Shown here: positions 34,846-43,628 of the stretch, piece after piece | Layout: the number at the start of each line of letters is the position of its first letter | How positions within the stretch are numbered: the stretch's first letter is position 1 | Assembly (NCBI RefSeq): GCF_003014495.1 | Contig: NZ_PYGC01000007.1 | Location: 1 to 64,000, forward strand | Reading direction: 5' to 3' | Length of the DNA stretch: 64,000 bases | Origin: Prolixibacter denitrificans | GTDB lineage: Bacteria; Bacteroidota; Bacteroidia; Bacteroidales; Prolixibacteraceae | The notes under the pieces: model-generated | Told to the model about the DNA's origin: nothing | Database searches by the model: none | What the model saw: the letters and a program-made list of their open reading frames with translations, nothing else | Position numbers and translations under genes: made by a program

Positions 34846-35562
34846 TTAAAGGTTTTCCAACCTGTTCATCACGGCATTTTTGTATGTCCGGCTCACCGGA
34901 ACCATTTTTTGACCGATTTCAACGTATTCGTTAGTAAAAGAATCGAGTTTCGATAGCGAAACAATATATGCTCTGTGTGTTCGAATGAAATCCTTTTGTG
35001 GCAGCTTCCCTTCAATGCTGGTAATCGTTTCCCGGGTCACAACGGTTTTTTTATCCAGATGAATCTTCACATAATCGCTTAAACTCTCGATGTAAAGGAT
35101 ATCACTAAAATTTACCTTGATCATCTTCCGGTCGGACCGAACAAAAATGAAATCGCTCTGCTCTTCTTCTGTTTCCGTTGCGTTTTCCTGAATCGAGGCC
35201 AGGTTCTCATCGAAATATTTGTTGACCGCCTGAAAAAGCCGCGCAAACGAAATGGGTTTCAGTAAATAATCAACCGCCTGCAAATCGAAACCGTCGACAG
35301 CATATTCCCGGTAGGCGGTAGTAAAAATGACTTTAATATTTCGGTTAATGGATTTGGCAAACGAGAGGCCGGAAATGTCGGGCATGTTGATGTCTAGAAA
35401 GATCAGGTCAACCTTTTTCGAGTTGATAATCTGAAAAGCTTCCAGCGCATTTTTGCAACTGGCTTCAATGTGGATAGAGTCAATTTTTTTTAGGTGACTT
35501 TCCAGAATTTCGCGGGCAATGGGCTCGTCATCAACAATAATGCAATGAATGATTTTCGACAT
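34846..35562 (-). CDS. LytTR-family response regulator
   Basis: 238 residues. The receiver domain (1-120) has the acidic pair in IIVDDEPIAREILESHLKKI and the phosphoacceptor D57 in VDLIFLDINMPDISG. Then follow K in YLLKPISF and a LytTR DNA-binding domain (from ~140): FVRSDRKMIKVNFSDILYIE, SLSDYVKIHLDKKTVVTRET, RTHRAYIVSLSKLD. It starts 2 bp after the stop of the sensor kinase gene, so the two are one operon. Targets are unknown; LytTR sites are usually imperfect direct repeats in front of membrane-protein genes. Confidence 0.95.
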   Translation of the reverse strand: MSKIIHCIIVDDEPIAREILESHLKKIDSIHIEASCKNALEAFQIINSKKVDLIFLDINMPDISGLSFAKSINRNIKVIFTTAYREYAVDGFDLQAVDYLLKPISFARLFQAVNKYFDENLASIQENATETEEEQSDFIFVRSDRKMIKVNFSDILYIESLSDYVKIHLDKKTVVTRETITSIEGKLPQKDFIRTHRAYIVSLSKLDSFTNEYVEIGQKMVPVSRTYKNAVMNRLENL

Positions 35563-35564
35563 TT

Positions 35565-36623
35565 TTAGCTCTTTAAATCGGTTATGGTCAGGTCAACTGT
35601 GTACCAGTTTTCGTTTTTTTCAATTTTCAATTCGTGGCGTTCAGGATAATTCAGTTCGAGTCGTTTCCGGATGTTCTCCAGGCCAATGCCACCATTTTCA
35701 TTATTTTCAACGTGGTTTCGGGTTGTATTCTGAATATGAAAACGCAGCTGTCCGTCTTTGAAAACGATCGTCATATCAACGGTCAGAAATCCATCCACGA
35801 TGTTCCCGTGTTTAAACGCATTTTCCACAAAGGGAATCAGCAACATGGGAGCAATCTGTACGTCATTGTCGATTTCTGCTGCCTGAATGGAGACTTTTAA
35901 AGTATCCTGAAAACGAATTTTCTCTAACTCGATGTATTCTTTTACGTGCAGAATCTCTTCGCTTAAATTTACGCGTGGTTTATTCACCTGGTAAAGAATG
36001 TAATCCAGAATATTGGACAGTTTCAGGATAATTTCGGGGGTTTGTTTCGACTGTTTTAAAGCGAAGCCGTAGAGCGTATTCAGGGTATTAAACAGAAAAT
36101 GCGGATGGATTTGTTTTTTCAAGTATTCCAGTTCCTGCTCCTTAAACTGCAATTGTGCTTCCAGTATTTTCTTTTCCAGTTCACGGTTGCGTGACTGTAT
36201 GCGAAAGTTATTATTCAGTAAACTGACAGAACTGATGATACCGACAATCAGATACACCAAAATCAGGATGAATGCGTAATTGCGACTCATCAGTGGCATG
36301 TCGGAAATGTGGATATTGGATAGAAAAATAAAGCTTGCCATGATTGTCACGACAATCAGATAGGTCGACAGAATGAAAGTGTAGATACCGTAAAGAGCGA
36401 AACGCCAATACTTTTTTGTTAGTAAATATCTTGGAATCAGAAAATAAACAACAAAGTAAGTGACAGCCATAGTCACCGGCAACAGGAAGCTGGCAAACCA
36501 GGTCACATAGGTAATATTGTCGGTTTTGTAACTGAAGAAGTAGACATAGAAAAACCAGACTGCTACCCAAAACAGTGTGTGTAGTAATACCGACCGAAGT
36601 TTTATGGTTGTTCCCTGAAACAT
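35565..36623 (-). CDS. LytS/YpdA-type sensor histidine kinase
   Basis: 352 residues: four transmembrane segments in the first ~140 (LHTLFWVAVWFFYVYFFSY, VTWFASFLLPVTMAVTYFVV and two more), a short coiled coil (ILEAQLQFKEQELEYLKKQI), then the His_kinase domain with H173 in QIHPHFLFNTLNTLYGFALK. The ATP-binding part has IAPMLLIPFVENAFKHG and NGGIGLENIRKRLELNYP. Partner of the LytTR regulator downstream. The sensor has no extra domain, so the signal is probably felt in the membrane. Divergent from the MotA/TolQ/ExbB-like gene at 36838. Confidence 0.95.
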   Translation of the reverse strand: MFQGTTIKLRSVLLHTLFWVAVWFFYVYFFSYKTDNITYVTWFASFLLPVTMAVTYFVVYFLIPRYLLTKKYWRFALYGIYTFILSTYLIVVTIMASFIFLSNIHISDMPLMSRNYAFILILVYLIVGIISSVSLLNNNFRIQSRNRELEKKILEAQLQFKEQELEYLKKQIHPHFLFNTLNTLYGFALKQSKQTPEIILKLSNILDYILYQVNKPRVNLSEEILHVKEYIELEKIRFQDTLKVSIQAAEIDNDVQIAPMLLIPFVENAFKHGNIVDGFLTVDMTIVFKDGQLRFHIQNTTRNHVENNENGGIGLENIRKRLELNYPERHELKIEKNENWYTVDLTITDLKS

Positions 36624-36786
36624 GACGATAATGATAGGGAATTTAGCTGAATCTGCGGTTTTTTATAGACGAAATACCAAATTATATCCTGATTTTGCAG
36701 AAATAACCCCGAAAATTCGTTTTATCTTGCTTATCTGGTCGAAAACCAGCGTTGACTGTTCGTTGGTCGCAAAAAATATTTTTGGG

Positions 36787-36815
36787 CACTAAACCATGGT
36801 ACATTTGGTTTAGTG
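36787..36815. promoter_or_regulatory. Inverted repeat over a promoter element
   Basis: CACTAAACC (36787-36795) and its perfect complement GGTTTAGTG (36807-36815), 11 bases apart, with TACATTTG (a -7-like box, 36800-36807) between and partly inside the arms. It lies 22 bp before the gene at 36838 and looks like an operator on its promoter. Confidence 0.5.
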
Positions 36816-36837
36816 TTTAATCAAAACAATAAAAATT

Positions 36838-37206
36838 ATGGCTGCATTCTTTGCTAAACTGAACGAGGGAGGTCCACTCTTCATGTATGTGATTTTATTC
36901 CTGCTAATCCTGATACTGGTGCTTTTGGTAAAAGGATTTCTGGAAAAAGGAAATAATCAAAAAACACTTTCCCTTATTGGTTCCATTGGTTTGTTTACGA
37001 TGGTTTGGGGATTCCTGGGACAAACGCTTGGTTTGATTGGGGCCTTCCAGGCTATTGAAAAAGTCGGTGATGTCTCGATGGCCTTACTGGCTGGCGGGCT
37101 GAAGGTCTCCTTATTGGCGCCCATATTTGGATTGATCGTGTTCCTGATCGCCCGGTTGGGAATCATCGTTCTTACCTGGATGGGAAAAGAGACAAATCAA
37201 TCATAA
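36838..37206 (+). CDS. Short MotA/TolQ/ExbB-like membrane protein
   Basis: 122 residues with three hydrophobic segments: LFMYVILFLLILILVLLVKGF near the N terminus, SLIGSIGLFTMVWGFLGQTLGL, and a third that runs VSLLAPIFGLIVFLIARLGII. The stretch GLIGAFQAIEKVGDVSMALL with ALLAGGLKVSLLAPIFGL is the MotA/TolQ/ExbB pore-domain signature. It is shorter than true ExbB and lacks a partner ExbD/TolR gene. It is preceded by an operator-like inverted repeat and faces away from the LytS/LytTR pair, which makes it the most likely target of that system; that link is inference. Confidence 0.83.
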   Translation: MAAFFAKLNEGGPLFMYVILFLLILILVLLVKGFLEKGNNQKTLSLIGSIGLFTMVWGFLGQTLGLIGAFQAIEKVGDVSMALLAGGLKVSLLAPIFGLIVFLIARLGIIVLTWMGKETNQS

Positions 37207-37238
37207 GGCTCAGGTTACACACAGAGGCTTACTATCGA

Positions 37239-37271
37239 AGTCTGTTACATTTATTTGTAGCAGACTTTTTT
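37239..37271 (+). terminator. Terminator between the ExbB-like and GNAT genes
   Basis: AAGTCTGTTACA pairs with TTGTAGCAGACTT (one G-T pair), followed by TTTTT on the plus strand. Confidence 0.85.
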
Positions 37272-37279
37272 ATGTTGTT

Positions 37280-37741
37280 TTATCCGGGCAATTTCAGCGG
37301 TTTCTCGAAACAAACACTGTTTTCGGCCTCTTTGTACTGTCCGTAGTTGGGAATACGGTCGTAGCTGTTTTTCGTGTACAGCGCGATGGCTTCCGGTTGC
37401 TTCACGCCTGTTTCCAGAATGCATTTTTCATATCCAAGTTCCGCGGCCCATCTTTCCAAGGCATTCAGGACTTCTGACGCAATACCCGCTCCGCGCAGTT
37501 CCGGAAGGACAAACATCCGCTTGATTTCCATCGTGCTGGCATCATAAGGTTTTATCGCGCCACAACCTACAGGCTTCTCATCCCGGTAGGCTACAATTAC
37601 ATGTCTGATTTGATCAATCTTGTTGAATTGTGCGTAAAACGCGTGTTCGTCGCCATCGCGCACCCGTAAATCGGCATCGAGTAGTGTGACGAGCTGCATA
37701 AAATCGTTGTCTTCGGAGTCGGTTCTTTTCAGGGAAATCAT
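37280..37741 (-). CDS. GNAT-family N-acetyltransferase
   Basis: 153 residues of the GNAT fold. Motif A for acetyl-CoA is MEIKRMFVLPELRGAGIASE followed by VLNALERWAAELGY; motif B is CILETGVKQPEAIALYTKNS with YDRIPNYGQY. Substrate unknown. Minus strand, 93 bp after gpmA with a terminator between, so it has its own promoter. Confidence 0.92.
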   Translation of the reverse strand: MISLKRTDSEDNDFMQLVTLLDADLRVRDGDEHAFYAQFNKIDQIRHVIVAYRDEKPVGCGAIKPYDASTMEIKRMFVLPELRGAGIASEVLNALERWAAELGYEKCILETGVKQPEAIALYTKNSYDRIPNYGQYKEAENSVCFEKPLKLPG

Positions 37742-37773
37742 CTAAATGCTTCAAAAAAGTTGAACAGCGAAAG

Positions 37774-37811
37774 TAAAAAGGCGAACAGGAGTGAAATTCC
37801 TTGTCCGCCTT
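37774..37811 (-). terminator. Rho-independent terminator after gpmA
   Basis: On the minus strand AAGGCGGACAAGGA pairs with TCCTGTTCGCCTT (two mismatches), then TTT. Confidence 0.8.
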
Positions 37812-37834
37812 ATATTTTATTCCGGAAAAGTCAA

Positions 37835-38506
37835 TTATTCCCGGGTAAGTTTATCGTTTTCGTAACTGAACAGCAACGGAACGCCGGTGGGAATTTCCAG
37901 CTTCAGTACTTCCTCTTTTGACAGTTCTTCAATAAACATTACAATGGAACGAAGACTGTTTCCGTGGGCCGAAACCAAGACGTTTTTGCCTTCCTTCAAC
38001 TGCTTCAGAATATTTTCCTTGAAGAAGGGGATAGTACGCTCAGCCGTATCCTGCAGACATTCGCCGTTTGGCGGCGGAACGTCATAGCTTCTTCTCCAGA
38101 TATGAACCTGCTCGTCGCCGTAGGTTTTAGCCGTTTCGGCTTTGTTCATTCCCTGGAGTTCACCATAGTAGCGTTCGTTCAGGTGCCAGTCGCGGTAAAC
38201 CGGAATGACATTCTTGCTCATTTCTTCGCTGTAAATAACGCCCCATTCGCTCATTTTACCATCAGGATGAATCACTACCGGGGTTTTTTCGCTCTTGTTC
38301 TTCGCCATGGCAATCATAGCCGTTTCGAGGGCACGAACCTGCACCGAAGTATAAACCACGTCGAATTCGAGATCTTTCAGCGTTTCACCAGCCTTCAGTG
38401 CTTCTTCAATTCCGACAGTTGACAGCGGGACGTCAACCCAGCCGGTAAATACGTTCTTCTTGTTCCAAAGGGATTGTCCGTGACGGACCAATACCAGTTT
38501 TGCCAT
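37835..38506 (-). CDS. gpmA: 2,3-bisphosphoglycerate-dependent phosphoglycerate mutase
   Basis: 223 residues. Interconverts 3- and 2-phosphoglycerate in glycolysis and gluconeogenesis. The catalytic RHG motif is VLVRHGQSLWNKKNVFTGWV, with the phosphorylated His in it. The rest fits as well: LNERYYGELQGMNKAETAKT, a YDVPPPNGECLQDTAERTIP loop, and VSAHGNSLRSIVMFIEEL with the second active-site His. It is somewhat shorter at the C terminus than the E. coli enzyme. Single gene, divergent from the large protein at 38861. Confidence 0.96.
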   Translation of the reverse strand: MAKLVLVRHGQSLWNKKNVFTGWVDVPLSTVGIEEALKAGETLKDLEFDVVYTSVQVRALETAMIAMAKNKSEKTPVVIHPDGKMSEWGVIYSEEMSKNVIPVYRDWHLNERYYGELQGMNKAETAKTYGDEQVHIWRRSYDVPPPNGECLQDTAERTIPFFKENILKQLKEGKNVLVSAHGNSLRSIVMFIEELSKEEVLKLEIPTGVPLLFSYENDKLTRE

Positions 38507-38860
38507 TTTTTCTTTTTTTATTGAATGGTTTAAAATTCTTTTTTCAGGTTATTTCTCCGGTTTAACAACTTTAGGGCAGTAGAGGTTGAAAAAAATTGAG
38601 GAATAGTGAATTTTGTTTATTGAAGGGAAAATCTGTGTTTAATTAACGCTTATATGTTAATTAAGAAACCTTCTTTTTCCAAAAGACAAGAGAGAAAAGT
38701 ATAGTGTAGAACGCCAATTTTGAATGCTTTCAAATCACCGTATATTATCCCTATTTTAAAACTTTCGAAAACCTCGCTGGTTGTACATATTGTAAGGATT
38801 TAATGGATGATTTATTTGTAAATTTGGTAGTTTGATTACTAATAATAAAAGGATTTGACG
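38507..38860. promoter_or_regulatory. Divergent control region between gpmA and the putative PEP carboxykinase
   Basis: 354 bp without a gene. It holds a perfect 9-bp inverted repeat TTAATTAAC / GTTAATTAA (38639-38647 and 38656-38664) and a -7-like TAAATTTG at 38819-38826, 34 bp before the start codon at 38861. The AAAGGA at 38848-38853 is an unusually good ribosome binding site for this window. Confidence 0.45.
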
Positions 38861-41800
38861 ATGAGAAAGACTTATGGCGCTGGTATTGATACGAAAAAAC
38901 GTACTGTCAACAAGAAAAAGAAGATTCAGTACATCAATCTGAAGTTGGCTGCGCTTGGGTTTCCTTATTACCAGGATGAACGAACGGCTCAGTTTTTAGA
39001 CATAGCCACCCCTTTACTGGATAATTACAAGGAACAAACCCGTTTGCTGTCCAGTCATTTATCTCCAATCGGAAAACGGATTCAGACCTTCCTGAATGAT
39101 TACCTGGCTGAAGTACCCGGCAAAAAAAATATTTCCCTCCCGGGAAATTCATTTGTGCTCGACACACATGGTCTGGCCCGCATGATGTCTATTTCCCCGA
39201 ATAAGGATTGTTACGAAACGGATATTGTTCGGTCGTACCGGACAGCCCAGGGAATATTGCACAACCCGAAACATGATAAACGTACTACCAAAGGCGTTTT
39301 TCACGTGGTAGAGGGTGGCTTGCCGGTTCCGAACGACAAGAAAGCGGTTCCGAAACAGACATTTGCCAAACTGCTGGAAGCGGCTTTGGATCCACCGAAA
39401 GATTTGATGGAACTCCCGTTTACTTCGGACCAGGAAGATAAGGCTGAACTGTTTTTAAGCCTGATGTTGCGTCCGGTTGTTGTGCCTGAAGTTCCGGGCC
39501 TCACAAAGGAAAAGGCGATGGAAGTGCTTTTCCTGGCACCGGGAAACCTGATTAGTAACCTCGATTTCGTCGAATCCATTTTTGGTAATGCCGGCGACCC
39601 GAATCTTCCTGAAAATGATGCCGCTCTCGATCCGGAAACATGGACAGGCCACTCGGGATGTGTAATTCTGGCAACACATCTCATTCACATGAAGAAAAAA
39701 GATCTGGGACTTCCGCACTACGATGATGCTACCGAAAGGCAGCGTCGCGACGGAATGTGCTGGAAGGACGAGAATGAGCTGTACAACGACGGTGGCGCAT
39801 TTAAAATCACAGCCCGTGACGAGCGGGGAGTAGTGGTGACCATTATTGCCGACAACTACTTCGGGTACTGTAAAAAGGAGGTCAAAACGCAAATCAGTTA
39901 TTCAGCCAACTTATACGGACTTTGCGAAGAAGAACATGCCGGTGGAGCGCTTGCTTTCCAAAGCTACGATTTAGGAGAACGATTCATGCTGGATGATCGT
40001 CTGCCTACCAATAACCTCACATTTAAGGAAATGACCAGCCTTTACAGTGATTTGATGAATGTTCAACCGGAAGGGTACGGTATCGATAAGAATAATCCGG
40101 ATATTCTGTACATTCCTGAAAACGCTGAGTTCAATATCTTCGAACAGTCGGTTAGCTGGACAAATGGCAACAGCAATCACAGCATTAAGCTGCTGCCGAC
40201 AAAACACTATATTCTGCCGTCAGGCTACCGCATACAAATGCGGAAGCGAATGAATGGTCACCATTGGCACCTCACCGGTGCAGTGGCCGAAGGAACACTT
40301 TGTCACAAGCCTTGTACCGTTTCCGGTGGTGGAAAATCAGAAATCTCGAAATCCATTAGAGATGCCATGATTCAGGGCTCAGTGATCGTTTCCGACGATT
40401 TGCAGAAAGACTTGAATATGGTAGAGGAAATCATGGGAATGGATTTTTCCAACCGTTTCAAAGAACCGTATCAATATACAAAGCCATCCCGCAGTATTCT
40501 CGACTCGACCCGCTCGTTAGGTTCGGTCATTAAACTATTGACACCCGCCGATGAGTATTCCGATGAATACAACTTGTGGTTGCAGTCTGTTCCGCAACGA
40601 ATTAAAGACTTGATTTACATTGTCAAACGTCGTTATCACAATGAGTGGGACAAGCACTGGCGTGAATTCTTCTCGGTCGACCAGATAAACGGAAGCCCGG
40701 GTAATGAACTGAAATTCATGGGGCGTAAGTTGATTTCCAACTATCTGCGTGTAGGTCACGACCTCGACAATTCCTGGCGCATTTTCCAGGTACGTCAGGA
40801 TTTTTATCCGGCACAAAAAGTGCAGGTGGAAGATGATATTACCGCGTCCATCATTGTAAAAACCGATCAGCTGTCGGATTTGAACCCGCAATATTCGAAT
40901 CCCAGCGTGAAATTGCTGACCAACTGCGAGGCCCGGCTCTTTCAACGCCCGGATGATTGTGTGATTAAAGGATACGATAAACAAGCTGAGAGTGACTTGG
41001 CAAGCCCGAATACGTTCTTGTCCAACTTCGAGCCGTTGACAAGGGAACAGGTGAAGGAGATTAAGGAAGACACCATTGGATTTGACTTCTACACCCAGCC
41101 GGTGAAGGATTTGATCAACAACTTCCTGGAAAATGATGAGCCCAATTACCTCGTTGTTCCTTCCGAACCTCGTCTGGTGAACGGCGTTCCATCTCAGAAT
41201 CCGCGTTACCTGCAGGTTCGCCCCGATCTGGTAGAGCCGACAGATAAATACATTGCTGAAGTCTGTGAACGAATTTTCCGCAAGATTCCAACAAGTAAAC
41301 CGCTTTACCTTCCGGTGAATAGTGTCCTTCCGGGACGTAGAAATAATCCGGCCGATCCGAAAAATAACGTTCCGCCGTTGGCTATTTACAACCCAATTCA
41401 TTACCAGGAATTGCCGGAGTTGTTCATCGATTTTATCTGTAGTATTACGGGTAAATCGCCGTCTACCACCGGTTTCGGTTCAGAAGGTGCGCTGACGAAA
41501 GGACCGTTCAACAACCTGTTGGTGGCAGCAGACTTGAACAATGCGTTGCTGTCGTACATTCTTACGGGATATGAGCCACTTTCATCGGCTGCTGGTTATG
41601 TTGGTCCAAAATACAAAGTCGACCACGATATCAGCTTGTTGATGCCTGAAATTATTTCCCGCATGTCGGTCGAAGAGCGTGACCCGAAATATCTGATCGA
41701 GAACGGATATCTTGAAAAAGTGGAGAATATTGAACATGAGGGAGAAGTGATTGAGGCAAGTCTGCTTGGCTACCGAATCACCATCAAGTTCGTTCACCAT

Positions 41801-42310
41801 TTCCTCGGCCGTATTTTCAATAATCCTGATGCGGTTTTCACGAAGGACATGCTGCGGCCTGAAATGCAGGATAAAGAAACATTCGTGCATTCGCTGAAAA
41901 ACCTTTCCATTACGCAAAAACGGGTAGCCGAAGGTTTGATGACGGACGGTACTTACGAAGCACTGTGTCCGCCGTTGCAGGCACTTGTATCCATTATGGT
42001 TAACGGTGAGTACGAAGGTAAGGACCGCGAACATCCCGATGTTCGTCAATTGTTTACCCGCGAATATGTGATGAACAGCGACTGGTACAAGCATCGTCTG
42101 AAAGTGAAGCAGGAAAGGGACATTAAGTTCTGGAACCAGACCATCACGTACCTGGAAGACGCCCTTGATCGTGAGAATTTGGAAGAAGCTGCACAAAAGC
42201 TTGACCTGGAAACAAAATTGAAAAAAGCCAGAGAAGAGTTGACTCATGTGCAGTCGGATGCTTACATCGACGAATTGTACGGTACACTCGGAGCTGATCC
42301 ATTGAAATAG
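38861..42310 (+). CDS. Probable pyrophosphate-dependent phosphoenolpyruvate carboxykinase (PPi-PEPCK)
   Basis: 1149 residues from the ATG at 38861, which has an AAAGGA ribosome binding site 7 bases before it; a TTG two codons upstream lacks this. Size and layout match the PPi-type PEPCK known from Entamoeba and Propionibacterium, about 1150 residues and unlike the 500-600-residue ATP and GTP enzymes. It interconverts PEP, CO2 and phosphate with oxaloacetate and pyrophosphate. The most telling stretch is CHKPCTVSGGGKSEISKSIR, with K492 in a P-loop-like glycine-rich turn followed by GSVIVSDDLQKD. Other conserved-looking blocks are GYRIQMRKRMNGHHWHLTGA and STTGFGSEGALTKGPFNNLL. No signal peptide, cytoplasmic. 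The assignment is from memory of the family and is not proven here. Confidence 0.68.
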   Translation: MRKTYGAGIDTKKRTVNKKKKIQYINLKLAALGFPYYQDERTAQFLDIATPLLDNYKEQTRLLSSHLSPIGKRIQTFLNDYLAEVPGKKNISLPGNSFVLDTHGLARMMSISPNKDCYETDIVRSYRTAQGILHNPKHDKRTTKGVFHVVEGGLPVPNDKKAVPKQTFAKLLEAALDPPKDLMELPFTSDQEDKAELFLSLMLRPVVVPEVPGLTKEKAMEVLFLAPGNLISNLDFVESIFGNAGDPNLPENDAALDPETWTGHSGCVILATHLIHMKKKDLGLPHYDDATERQRRDGMCWKDENELYNDGGAFKITARDERGVVVTIIADNYFGYCKKEVKTQISYSANLYGLCEEEHAGGALAFQSYDLGERFMLDDRLPTNNLTFKEMTSLYSDLMNVQPEGYGIDKNNPDILYIPENAEFNIFEQSVSWTNGNSNHSIKLLPTKHYILPSGYRIQMRKRMNGHHWHLTGAVAEGTLCHKPCTVSGGGKSEISKSIRDAMIQGSVIVSDDLQKDLNMVEEIMGMDFSNRFKEPYQYTKPSRSILDSTRSLGSVIKLLTPADEYSDEYNLWLQSVPQRIKDLIYIVKRRYHNEWDKHWREFFSVDQINGSPGNELKFMGRKLISNYLRVGHDLDNSWRIFQVRQDFYPAQKVQVEDDITASIIVKTDQLSDLNPQYSNPSVKLLTNCEARLFQRPDDCVIKGYDKQAESDLASPNTFLSNFEPLTREQVKEIKEDTIGFDFYTQPVKDLINNFLENDEPNYLVVPSEPRLVNGVPSQNPRYLQVRPDLVEPTDKYIAEVCERIFRKIPTSKPLYLPVNSVLPGRRNNPADPKNNVPPLAIYNPIHYQELPELFIDFICSITGKSPSTTGFGSEGALTKGPFNNLLVAADLNNALLSYILTGYEPLSSAAGYVGPKYKVDHDISLLMPEIISRMSVEERDPKYLIENGYLEKVENIEHEGEVIEASLLGYRITIKFVHHFLGRIFNNPDAVFTKDMLRPEMQDKETFVHSLKNLSITQKRVAEGLMTDGTYEALCPPLQALVSIMVNGEYEGKDREHPDVRQLFTREYVMNSDWYKHRLKVKQERDIKFWNQTITYLEDALDRENLEEAAQKLDLETKLKKAREELTHVQSDAYIDELYGTLGADPLK

Positions 42311-42330
42311 AACAGTTTCAATATAACGAA

Positions 42331-42370
42331 GAAAGCCACTTCCTGTTTTAAAGGGAGTGGCTTTTGTTTT
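42331..42370. terminator. Terminator between the putative PEPCK and the membrane-protein gene
   Basis: AAAGCCACTTCC pairs with GGGAGTGGCTTT, followed by TTTGTTTT on the plus strand; convergent genes end on either side. Confidence 0.83.
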
Positions 42371-42387
42371 AGTTACAAAGTGCTGTT

Positions 42388-43101
42388 TTACAGTAGAAAA
42401 TAAAGAAGTACAAGCATTCCGAGAACAATTAAAATCGTGTACATAAACAGATTTCTTCTCCTGCTCATTCGGTGTTCTTCAATCTTCAGCGAAGCAATAC
42501 TTTCGTCGTCAAGGTCTTTGATGGCTTCCGTCAACTCTTTTAACTCGTTACGGTAATTTGCCCATTGGGCTCCCAAAGAGATGATAAATGCAGCCAACAG
42601 AAATAAATACAACACAGGGTCCTCCCAAGGCGTTCCCATCCTGATTTCATGGTATTTAAATTGAAAATAGAAGAAGAAACCTGTTACCACGAAAATCGGA
42701 TTGGAGAACGAGCTGTTGATGATAAAGTTCCGATAGGTATTTTTGAAGTAATGCAGTTGGTTCTTCAGGTTATTCATCACTGCATCAGTTTCTTTTATCT
42801 TTTCCAGCTTTTTAAGATAAATAAAGTTCATACCAAGTAGTATCGCCGTGACGCTTATCAGAACAACGATAATTTGCTGATAAACGGGCTCTGCGACCTG
42901 AAATGTTATCAGGTATAGAAGTGCAAGGACAAGCAGGCCTTTAAAGCCCATATCAAAGTAAATAATCCTTTTACCACTCTGCGAAAATTGACGCGACTTC
43001 TTTTTCCGGTATTCCTGAATTTCTTTCAGCGAGTACTGTTTCCCGACAGTTTCATCAGTGTTGGCCGATTTCCAGATTTGTTTTATATCGTCTGTTTTCA
43101 T
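42388..43101 (-). CDS. Membrane protein co-encoded with an ECF sigma factor (possible anti-sigma)
   Basis: 237 residues from the ATG at 43101. The first ~50 residues are polar (MKTDDIKQIWKSANTDETVG), then come about four to five transmembrane segments (FKGLLVLALLYLITFQVA, IIVVLISVTAILLGMNFIYL, PIFVVTGFFFYFQF, LYLFLLAAFIISLG, LFMYTILIVLGMLVLLYFLL). Its ATG overlaps the TGA of the sigma gene by the four bases ATGA, so translation is coupled. This is the position of an anti-sigma factor; the polar N terminus on the cytoplasmic side could bind sigma. It has no zinc-binding HxxxCxxC motif, so it is not a ZAS-type anti-sigma. Family not recognised. Confidence 0.8.
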   Translation of the reverse strand: MKTDDIKQIWKSANTDETVGKQYSLKEIQEYRKKKSRQFSQSGKRIIYFDMGFKGLLVLALLYLITFQVAEPVYQQIIVVLISVTAILLGMNFIYLKKLEKIKETDAVMNNLKNQLHYFKNTYRNFIINSSFSNPIFVVTGFFFYFQFKYHEIRMGTPWEDPVLYLFLLAAFIISLGAQWANYRNELKELTEAIKDLDDESIASLKIEEHRMSRRRNLFMYTILIVLGMLVLLYFLL

Positions 43102-43628
43102 GCTTCCGATGTTTTGAGATTGGTGCAAGGCTGAAGAATTTTTTCAAGCTTTCGTTTAATTCGGTGCAACTTAACGCCCGCATTCTTTTCGCTGATTCCC
43201 ATGATGTCACCGATTTCACTATACGAATGCTCTTCGAGATAAAGCAGAATCAGTGCCTTTTCAACCGGCTTTAGCCGCTCTATTCCCGCATAAAGCATCT
43301 GTATTTGCTCTTCATCAACTGCATCTTCGTTCGAAATCAGGCCGTTGTGCTCAGGCAGCCTTTCCGTATAACGAATCAGATTTTTCCTCTTTCGCTGCGA
43401 TTTTGAAATAGCCGTATTCAGGCTAACCCGGTAAATCCATGTTGACAATTTAGAATTCCCTTGAAACGACGGCAACCCCTTCCATAGGTTGATGGTAATC
43501 TCCTGAAATAGATCGTCCTTGTCGGCTTGTATTTTACAGAAGATGTTGCACACCTTTATCAGCACTGCCTGATTTTCGTAAACCAGTTGCTCGAATGCTA
43601 TTTCGGACATTGGTTTTGTCATTTTCAT
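43098..43628 (-). CDS. ECF-type RNA polymerase sigma factor
   Basis: 176 residues from the ATG at 43628; an ATG two codons on and a GTG one codon before are alternatives. Region 2: LIKVCNIFCKIQADKDDLFQ and GNSKLSTWIYRVSLNTAISK. Region 4: IERLKPVEKALILLYLEEHS followed by EIGDIMGISEKNAGVKLHRI, a typical helix-turn-helix. It starts a two-gene unit with the membrane protein downstream through an ATGA overlap. About 345 bp without a gene separate it from the glycosidase locus, so it is probably not that locus's regulator. Confidence 0.93.
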   Translation of the reverse strand: MKMTKPMSEIAFEQLVYENQAVLIKVCNIFCKIQADKDDLFQEITINLWKGLPSFQGNSKLSTWIYRVSLNTAISKSQRKRKNLIRYTERLPEHNGLISNEDAVDEEQIQMLYAGIERLKPVEKALILLYLEEHSYSEIGDIMGISEKNAGVKLHRIKRKLEKILQPCTNLKTSEA

